From: Simmondsia chinensis
Lineage: Eukaryota; Streptophyta; Magnoliopsida; Caryophyllales; Simmondsiaceae
Length of the DNA: 64,000 bases
Direction of reading: 5' to 3'
Assembly: GCA_018398585.1 (NCBI GenBank)
Contig: JAGTTD010000005.1
Span: 40,054,750-40,118,749 of the forward strand
Numbering within the stretch: position 1 is the stretch's first letter; each line of letters begins with the position of its first letter. This document shows positions 56,171-64,000 of this stretch, in pieces. Below the pieces are notes generated by a model. The model did no database searches. It saw only the letters and a program-made list of their open reading frames with translations, and was not told where the DNA came from. Position numbers and translations under genes: made by a program.

Positions 56171-59100
56171 ATGGCTTCTGAAAATTTTGTGCAGCCATCT
56201 ATTCCTCGCTTTGATGGTCACTATGACCATTGGAGCATGTTAATGGAGAACTTCCTGAGGTCCAAAGAATATTGGCAGGTAGTTGATGGTGAAGTACCAG
56301 AACCAGAGGCTGGTACTGTATTGTCGGAGATGCGGAGGACAGAAATCGAAGGAATGAAGCTAAAGGATTTGAAGGCAAAGAACTACCTTTTCCAGGCAAT
56401 TGATCGTTCTATCTTGGAAACCATTCTCATCAAAGAAACTTTCAAGCGAATTTGGGATTCCATGAAGAAGAAATATCAGGGATCAACAAGGGCCAGAAGG
56501 CAACAGCTTCAAGCACTTCGTTCGGAGTTTGAAACACTTCGGATGAATACAGAAGAGTCAGTTTCTGCCTTTTTCTCGAGAACCATGGCAATTGTCAACA
56601 AGATACGCGTCAATGGAGAAAAGATTAAGGATGTGACAGTGATTGAGAAAATTCTTTGGTCGATGACGCCGAAGTTTAACTATGTGGTTTGCTCAATTGA
56701 AGAATCCAATGACCTTGATGAACTTTCAATTTATGAACTGCAAGGTTCTTTGTTAGTTCATGAACAAAAAATGGTTGATCAAGATAGAGAAGAGCAAGCA
56801 CTACAAGCTGTCATCAACAATTCGTCTTCGACGTCAAACAAAGGAGATCGAGAAAGAGGAAGAGGAAACAAGCATCACAAAAATTCACACCAAAAATCTG
56901 ACGATGTTCAGGTTAATGATTCTCATTGGAGAGGAAGAGGACGTGGTCGTGGACGTGGTGGTCACTATTCAGCATGTCATAGACCTAACAAATCTAATAT
57001 AGAGTGCTATAGATGCCACAGGTATGGTCATTATCAGTCAGAATGTCGAACGAAATTACCTGAAAAGGGTGTTGGACAAGCTAACTTTGCAGAAAAGGGA
57101 GCAGAAGAGGAAGAAGTGTCTCCATTGATGGTTTGTCATGCTCAGGAAGACACCCACAAGAACGTGTGGTACCTAGACACCGGCTACAGCAACCATATGT
57201 GTGGAGACAAATCTGCATTCTCTAATTTGGATGAATCATTCCGCGATAGTGTGAAGTTTGGTGATAATTCCAAAGTCTCCGTAATGGGAAAAGGACAGGT
57301 ATCAATCCAAACAAAAAGGAATTTAGTTCAAACTATCTCTAATGTCCTTTTTGTTCCAAATTTGAGAACAAATTTGCTTAGTGTTGGTCAGCTTCAAGAA
57401 AGGGGATATGAAATCTCTATTAAAGATGGTGTTTGCAGAATTAAGGATGAAAAATTGGGCTTAATAGCTCAAGTAAACATAACAGCCAATCGTATGTTTC
57501 CGTTGTATCTCCACAACGCTGCTCATTCATGCCTTTCTGCAACAATGAAGGAGGAGGCTTGGTTATGGCATTTTCGCTACGGCCATCTGAATTTTGGTGG
57601 GCTGAAAATTCTACAACATAAAAATATGGTGATAGGTCTTCCTCAAATTACAATACCCTCTCAAGTTGGTGAAGAATGTGTTGTTAGCAAACAACATCGC
57701 AATCAATTTCCGCAAGGGAAATCATGGAGAGCAAAGCAGGCTTTGGAGCTGATACATTCCGACATTTGCGGGCCGATTAACCCAACTTCTAATGGAGGTA
57801 AAAGATACTTTATTACCTTCATTGATGATTATAGTCGGAAGATTTGGGTATATTTTTTACAAGAGAAGTCCGAAGCTTTTACAGTTTTCAAGAATTATAA
57901 AGCCCTTGTTGAGAAAGAAGTGGGCATTTCAATAAGAGTTCTTCATACTGATCGTGGTGGAGAATACAACTCACATGAATTTGTAAATTTTTGTGAGACT
58001 CATGGAATTAAAAGGCAACTTACAATAGCGTATACACCTCAACAAAACGGTGTTTGCGAGAGGAAGAATCGCACAATTCTGAATATGGTGCGAAGCCTTT
58101 TATCAAGGAGTAGCATTGCAAAAAGTTTCTGGCCTGAAGCAGTTCAATGGAGCATTCATATATTGAATAGAAGTCCGACATTGGCTGTTCAAAATATGAC
58201 ACCTAAAGAAGCTTGGAGCGGGGCGAAGACCAGCTGTTGATCACTTCAGAATTTTTGGTTGTTGTGCATATGCTCATATTCCTTATATGAAGAGGAGGAA
58301 GCTTGATGATAAGGGAGAAAAATGCATTTTTCTTGGTGTCAATGGTCAATCAAAGGCTTATAAGCTATATAATCCTAACACTAAGAAAATTGTTATTAGT
58401 CGCGATGTCGTTTTTTACGAAGAACAAACCTGGCCTTGGAATGAGAACAATGGTGGAGCAGGACAACAAATACCTGCAAACTTTGATGCTGATGAGGATG
58501 ATGAGAACATGCAGCAGCGTGTACAGCAGCAAATTGATGCACAAATTGGTCCACTATGTGACCAAAGCTCACCTACAGTATCAGCTGATGACGAACAACA
58601 GTTAAAACGCACTAGGAGAAGACCCGCATGGATGACTGATTATGAGGTAACTGGAATTGATCAATCTGAAGACCCACTTACACATTTTGCTTTATTTTCA
58701 GATTGTGACCCTATAGTCTTTGAAGAAGCTGTTAAAAATTCTAAATGGCGGAAGGCAATGGATGATGAAATAGCAGCTATTGAAAAGAACAACACCTGGG
58801 AGTTGACTAATTTTCCAAAAGGGCACAAGACAATTGGTGTCAAGTGGGTTTACAAGACAAAATTGAAGGAAAATGGTGAAGTTGACAAATACAGGGCACG
58901 CTTAGTAGCTAAAGGCTACAAACAAGAATTTAGAGTTGATTACAAAAAGGTTTTTGCTCCTGTTGCAAGACATGATACAATTAGATTAGTCATTGCGTTG
59001 GCAGCACAAAATACATGGCCCATCTTTCAATTAGATGTGAAATCGGCATTCTTGCATGGAGACTTGGAAGAACAGGTATTTATTGATCAACCTCCTGGTT

Positions 59101-60248
59101 ATGTCAGGATTGGAGATGAGCATAAAGTGTATAAATTAAAAAAGGCTCTATATGGATTAAAACAAGCCCCACGGGCTTGGTATAGTCGAATTGATGCATA
59201 TTTTTTAAAGGAAGGTTTTCAAAAATGTCCATATGAGCATACACTTTATGTCAAGATTGGAGATGGAGGGAAACTACTCATTGTGTGCTTATATGTAGAT
59301 GATCTTATATTCACTGGAAATGATGGTGCCATGTTTGAAAAATTTAAAGAATTCATGATGGCTGAATTTGATATGTCTGATCTAGGAAAGATGCGTTATT
59401 TTCTTGGTATTGAAGTGGTGCAAACTGCTGCTGGGATTTTTATTTCTCAAAAAAAATATGTTCGAGATATACTAGACAAGTTTCATATGAAAAATTGCAA
59501 TTCTGTGAGTATACCAACTGAGTTTGGGTTGAAGCTACATAAAGATCACGCAGGAAAAAGAGTTAATAGCACACTTTATAAGCAGATTGTTGGAAGTTTG
59601 ATGTACTTAACAGCAACAAGACCAGATATAATGTATTCTGTGAGTTTGATTAGCAGATACAAGGAGAATCCAACAGAGAAGCACCTTCTAGCTGCCAAGA
59701 GGATCCTTCGGTACTTGCAAGGTACTATTCAATTTGCGTTGTTCTACAAGAAGAAAGAAAAGTCATATTTGGTTGGCTTCACAAATAGTGATTATGTTGG
59801 GGATCTAGATGACAGAAAGAGCACTTCAGGATTTGTTTTTATGTTGGGTTTAGGACCTGTTTCATGGTCATCAAAGAAGCAGTCAATTGTCACTTTGTCC
59901 ACAACAGAAGCTGAATTTGTTACTGCAACTGCATGGGCATGTCAAGCTATATGGTTGAAAAGGATTCTTGAAGAGCTAAGTTATAGAAGGCAGGGGCCTA
60001 CTGTAATTTACTGTGACAATAGTTCAACAATCAAACTCTCCAAGAATCCTGTTTTAAATGGAAGAAGTAAGCACATAGATGTGAAATATCATTTTCTAAG
60101 AGACCTGACAAGAAATGGAACAATTGATCTCATTCACTGCAGTAGCAAAGATCAGGTTGCAGATTTATTCACGAAGCCCCTCAAAGCACCTATGTTTCTG
60201 AAGCTCAGAAAGTTGTTGGGTATTTGTACCTTGGATGATCATATTTGA
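56171..60248 (+). pseudogene. copia-3 gag-pol polyprotein with one frameshift
   Basis: ATG at 56171 opens 689 codons; the frame then changes in the G-run 58220-58223 and continues to the stop at 60246-60248, together about 1,360 residues. Domains: copia gag (FDGHYDHWSMLMENFL; ~1-240), knuckle CYRCHRYGHYQSEC (~278), protease WYLDTGYSNHMCG (~333; the usual Cys after DTG is Tyr), integrase zinc finger and core (HTDRGGEYNSHEF, PQQNGVCERKNRTI), RT with LYVDDLIFTGND, RNase H with STTEAEFVTA. The integrase finger reads GEECVVSKQHR where CEEC is usual, so one zinc ligand seems lost. One indel plus these changes suggest recent loss of function. Confidence 0.92.
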
Positions 60249-60303
60249 GGGAAGGTGCAATGAAGATTACTTGTATTAAACTGAATGTTTAATAACATTA
60301 GTT

Positions 60304-60315
60304 TAAGGGAGGGAT
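60304..60315 (+). other. copia-3 polypurine tract
   Basis: TAAGGGAGGGAT directly before the 3' LTR. Confidence 0.85.
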
Positions 60316-60610
60316 TGTTGAATAAAAGTTATGTTTTGCATGGGTTTTTAGGAGTCAGTTATCTTGTCCTAGTTTTTAGGCTTTTGTTAGTTTGTTTATT
60401 GTTGGAGTGATATTATGCTGATTTTTAGGAGTTAGCTTTGGAGTTAAGTTGCCATTTTTTTTGTTTTTTAGTTAATGTACTGCGTATTTAAAGGCTACTT
60501 GTTATTCATTTGAAATACAAGTTCATAAGTATTTTCTTCCAACAATCTGCTTTGTTCTTCTTCCTTCACTGTTAAATTTATTTTTCTTCATCTATCATTT
60601 CCTTCCAACA
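60316..60610 (+). repeat. copia-3 3' LTR (295 bp)
   Basis: Starts TGTTGAATAAAAG and ends CCTTCCAACA, followed by GAGAT. Confidence 0.96.
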
Positions 60611-60615
60611 GAGAT

Positions 60616-60940
60616 AACCTGGTGGTGATCAAAACCCTTTAGGGCAGGTTTACTTGCCCTAGTGAGATCTGTGCCACCATGTAGGATATTTGGTTAATTT
60701 GTCAAAGTCTGTAGGTTTTCTCTTTCTCTCATGTGTATAGAGAAGCTAACAGGTCTGCGGACTTTGTGGCATGTGAGGGCTACAAGCGATCGGATTTTCT
60801 AGTCGAAAGTTTGGATCATTCTAACACCCTCATCCTTATTTTCTGTTCTGAAGCTTCAGGCCGTCCCCTGCTTAGAAGGGGATCTGAAATTGATTCTTTT
60901 GTCCTTACCATTCCAAAAAAAAATAAAAATAAATAAAGAG
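60616..60940 (+). pseudogene. LINE RNase H fragment, 3' part (copy B)
   Basis: Continues from 55786: GRFTCPSEI, then YREANRSADFVACEGYKRSD and FLVESLDHSNTLILI, with stops. It ends in an A-rich tract near 60915-60935, as copy A does. Confidence 0.72.
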
Positions 60941-61594
60941 TGTAAGAGGGGAAAAAAAAAAAAAAAAAACCTTCTTATTACACGTAGATTAATTCATTAG
61001 TGTTAAATTTCAACGATAAGACTTTATATTTTTTTTTAGCAGTGTTGAAAGGGAACCACGGGATTGACATGTCACTCAAAAGAAAAGGAAGAGTGTTTTT
61101 TACTTTATTTGCACCTATTATTTATATGTTTGTACATATTAAATATTTTTAGTTTTGTTAATTTTCGTTATTCATCTTTTATTTTGTTTAAAATGGTCGA
61201 TAATATTATTTTTTATAAAATTAATCTCTTATCTTGTAATTAAAATTAAGTAAAAATTAAAAGACAATAAGCCATTTTTAATAATAAAATATAACTATAT
61301 GTTTGTATATTTTGGTTGCATTTGATTTAAGGAAATAAACTTGAACAAGAAGAATTCATCAAAGCTAGGGGCAAATTAAATTTGAATTGTACGGGATTGA
61401 CCTCACCCAATTATTCATTGTATATTTTTGGCCTTTTTAGTGTATTTGGCTTTGATCTGTAATTAGCATGTATCTTACACGTTCTCCAATGAAGGGCACT
61501 TCCGCAATTTTTATATTTTTGTTCGTAGAAATTGGGTCAGAGTAATGCAAGACACTTCTACGATGCCTTATCTTGCAAGATTGGCAGTCGAGAA
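60941..61594. other. AT-rich spacer of copy B
   Basis: Matches 42141-42794. No gene. Confidence 0.6.
61590..61594. repeat. gypsy target-site duplication GAGAA, preserved left side
   Basis: GAGAA precedes the LTR TGATG here and equals 45965-45969 on the right of copy A. Confidence 0.75.
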
Positions 61595-62426
61595 TGATGA
61601 AGAATAGAAATGTAAAATTCAAATCGAGCACGTCAAATTCAAATAATAAACTCGGAATCCATCAAAAGAGAAAAATAACTAGCGTTTTGTATTCTAAAAT
61701 TAATGAATGAATCAAAAAATAACTATAGTGAATATTTATAGGCAAACTACAAACCTTAAAAAGTAAAAATACAAAAATACCCTAAAAGATGAAATTATGA
61801 AAGGTGCCCCTAAAATGAGAAATTACAAAAATAACCGTTTGAATTTTTGGCGGTCCAGTTGCTCTATAAATTCTTCGGCTACTCATCTTACATTTGTCAC
61901 CTCCACTTGAAAATAACTCGACCCCCGAGTTAATAGTAGAGCAGTGGCTCGGAAGGGTGATAGTCGTACAAATCTGTCACATCAAAAATTTTGGATATTC
62001 CCATGCTCTCTTTTAGCTCCACCAAGTAGGCATTGTCACTAATCCTCTTCAGAATTTTGAATGGACCATACTTTTATTCGTTTGAGCTTGTTGTACGTCC
62101 CCACGTGAAATCTTTCCTTGCGCATATATACCATTACCATATCACCTTCTTGAAAGAGCTTCTCCCGTCGATGCTTGTTAGCGGTGGCCTTGTACTTAAC
62201 ATTCCTCTTTTCCATCTTATGTCGAACATTGGCCTATACAGCTTGGACCTTTCTGTGAAACTTTAAGGTCCTTCTCAAACTCATAATTAAAAGTTGTGAT
62301 GGACAAAAGTGAACGCCTTCCACTTTTGACGTGTCTAACTCATTCACTTTTGGTACCATAGCAGTCTTATGAACTCCCTAATTAAATACATACAAACTAT
62401 CCCACCCCTTATGAGTGACATTTACA

Positions 62427-62771
62427 TCAAATTGCCAAGATCGCCCCTAACAACACATGACTTGCATCCAGGTCCACTACATCGCAGTGTATTACATCAT
62501 AATAATACTTGCCAATAAAAATAGAAACGCGATAAAGTTTAGTTACCTTAACCTGTGGACCCTTCTTGATCCACTCGATGGAGTAAGGGATTGGGCATTT
62601 CTCTGTGGATAGCTTCAGGTGGTCCACTTGATAATTTGACACGAAATTCTCACAACTACCACTATCTAAAACAAGGTCGCAGACCTTCTGGTTTATAGTA
62701 CAATAACACCGAAAGATGTTGTACCGTTGCGAGGGAGATCCCTGCTTGGTACTATACATAATTCGCCCCAC
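62427..62771 (-). pseudogene. gypsy retropepsin fragment, copy B
   Basis: Reads VCDLVLDSGSCENFVSNYQV, YSIEWIKKGPQVKVTK, then VDLDASHVLLGAILAI. It stays in frame about 30 residues longer than copy A. The DSG triad is kept. Confidence 0.82.
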
Positions 62772-62879
62772 AATACAACTGATCCTTTCTCCTTCCTCTT
62801 CAGCAATTCAACCCCATTGAGGAAATCAGACTCATCCTAGTTTTCTGGTATATCTTCTTCATCTTCCTCGTGTTCTATT

Positions 62880-63142
62880 AAGTTTACTACCTTTCGGCTC
62901 AGGCAAACGTTAGAGGTGTGCCTGGGTTGTCCACTTCAGTAACACTTTAGAGGTCCAGGTTTGGCATACAGGTTATGAGTTTTGGGTTGATCCCTATTTG
63001 TAACAGCTCTTGTTTGCGCGGTAGTATGTGCCAGTGCAGGTGATTTACTCTTAGCTAGTGACTGATTGAATGATTCTGCAATATTGCTTTTATGAAATTC
63101 GACTTGTTTGTTTCTTTCCTGCAATTGAACCTTCAACGTCAT
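62880..63142 (-). pseudogene. gypsy gag C-terminal fragment with knuckle-like motif, copy B
   Basis: Reads KVQLQERNKQVEFHKSNIAE and SFNQSLAKSKSPALA, then CY-stop-SGQPRHTSNVC, a CCHC-type knuckle with a TGA in it, then EHEEDEEDIPEN. The equivalent in copy A is at about 44080-44340. Confidence 0.68.
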
Positions 63143-64000
63143 ATTTTATGCTTCATTCATAGTCCACAATACTTGCAATCTAATTCTGTCTTGAATTGAC
63201 AACTTCAGCCCATTAATATATCATGAGACTCATTGAACCTCAGTTTCAGATAGGTTATTTCTCGCTGTTAAGTCTCAAAAATTCCATAGTATAATTAGCT
63301 ATGGAGCGGTCACCTCGCGCACAGTTGTGATACATTTGGAACAGATGTTGCTTATAATATGGTGAGAGAAAACTTCCCCTCAACCGCTTACTCATTTTCC
63401 TTCAATTCCTCATTTTATATTTTCCCTTCCTGTCACAACTTTATTGCATCTGGTCCTACCAAATTGAAGCAATACCCTTTCGTTTGTAAGCCACCAGTTT
63501 AACTCTCCAGTATCATATCAAAGAAATGTTCGACCTCCGAAAGGCAATCTAAAAAATCTTCAATATTTAAGTTGCCATTGAAGGTAAGTAACTCAGCTTT
63601 AATATGATAGCCACCTTCGTTCCGATTATAATGAGTGGGTGGGCTTCTCCTTCCATGCCCAACACCTTTGAAAGCTTTATCTGAATCTGAAGAGTCACTA
63701 TCACTAAGGTTTCATTGATTAGGAGCACGACAAAAATTATGATTTGGGACTAAACAGCCTTGGGCAACTGCCTCACATGATTATCACCTGTAGGCCAGAT
63801 AAGATTAGGGATGTTGTCAACGCTAAGAGCACGACGCGATAACTCTTGAAACTCAACAATCTCACACCTCTGGTCTTCAGTGGTGATGCAACCCATTAAT
63901 GGCTTGGCAGCTACTTGGCGGGTAAGACTTAGCGGCTGTACCCGGAGACGTGGGACCCGGGCCGAGGAGAATTTGATTAGAGTTTGATTTCTAATAGGAT

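Larger units (their letters stand above)
55787..60610 (+). mobile_element. full-length Ty1/copia element (copia-3), nearly intact
   Basis: A 4,824-bp element: LTRs at 55787-56080 and 60316-60610, primer site at 56082-56092, gag-pol with one 1-bp frameshift, polypurine tract at 60304-60315, perfect TSD GAGAT. The LTRs differ at about 11 substitutions plus one indel in 294 bp (~96% identity). It is absent from copy A, so it inserted after the duplication. Confidence 0.96.
53452..64000. repeat. segmental duplication, copy B (runs off the window)
   Basis: Same order and orientation as copy A, plus the 4.8-kb copia-3 insertion and minus a 307-bp block upstream of the oxidase gene. At 64000 it still matches copy A (45200), so the true end lies outside. 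Confidence 0.92.
61595..64000 (-). mobile_element. internally deleted gypsy element, copy B (partial)
   Basis: Same structure as 42795-45200: the 3' LTR starts at 61595 (TGATGAAGAATAG), then integrase C-terminal remnant, protease and gag on the minus strand. The LTR end reads TACATTTG where copy A has TACATCAG. The element and its internal deletion pre-date the duplication. Confidence 0.85.

Noticed and set aside
58211..58230. Programmed frameshift in copia-3
   Set aside because: Copia elements of this type use one long frame, the position is in integrase rather than between gag and pol, and a one-base G-run change is enough.

Overview
The window is nuclear DNA of a flowering plant, most likely a eudicot. 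The reasons are an 18-exon gene whose spliced product is a plant-like TFIIIC subunit, two copies of a plant-type sarcosine-oxidase-like gene, and a dense load of plant retrotransposons (Ty1/copia, Ty3/gypsy, L1-type and RTE-type LINEs, SINEs, a hAT-like MITE) in AT-rich DNA. I cannot name the species.

Layout. 1-2.9 kb is AT-rich intergenic DNA with one tRNA-type SINE head. At 2.9-8.6 kb three tandem copies of a ~241-bp repeat are split by an old, reverse-oriented copia element (3195-8191) whose polyprotein is open in one frame except for seven stop codons. At 9.7-10.8 kb lies a 5'-truncated L1-type LINE with a 35-bp target-site duplication (TSD). At 12.47-32.40 kb (minus strand) lies the only large host gene. 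I assembled it exon by exon into a 910-residue TPR protein, the TFIIIC subunit GTF3C3/Tfc4. It has one GC-AG intron, and its introns hold SINE, RTE and hAT-MITE insertions. An LTR remnant with a primer-binding site abuts its 5' end. At 33.58-38.15 kb lies a young LTR element that encodes only gag and protease plus a long A/Q-rich tail, with a chromodomain-like remnant at its 3' end; it lacks reverse transcriptase.

From 39.17 kb a segment is present twice (A from 39173, B from 53452, offset 14.28 kb, running off the window end). Each copy carries an intact intronless sarcosine-oxidase-like gene on the minus strand, a LINE RNase-H fragment on the plus strand and a deleted gypsy element on the minus strand. 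Copy B was later hit by a nearly intact copia element (55787-60610, TSD GAGAT). Between the copies lie a tRNA-type SINE, a decayed copia element (47014-51520) and two SINEs with a 5S-rRNA-like head.

The most interesting system is the SINE set. Two elements (46790-47013 and 52385-52590, the second with a perfect 14-bp TSD) start with a 5S-rRNA-like head that includes the internal promoter region, and end in the tail of an RTE-type LINE. Fragments of that LINE, and tail-only insertions, are also in the window. Other points of interest are the gag-protease-only element, mosaic divergence between the duplicated segments that suggests gene conversion, and a ~307-bp promoter-proximal difference between the two oxidase genes.
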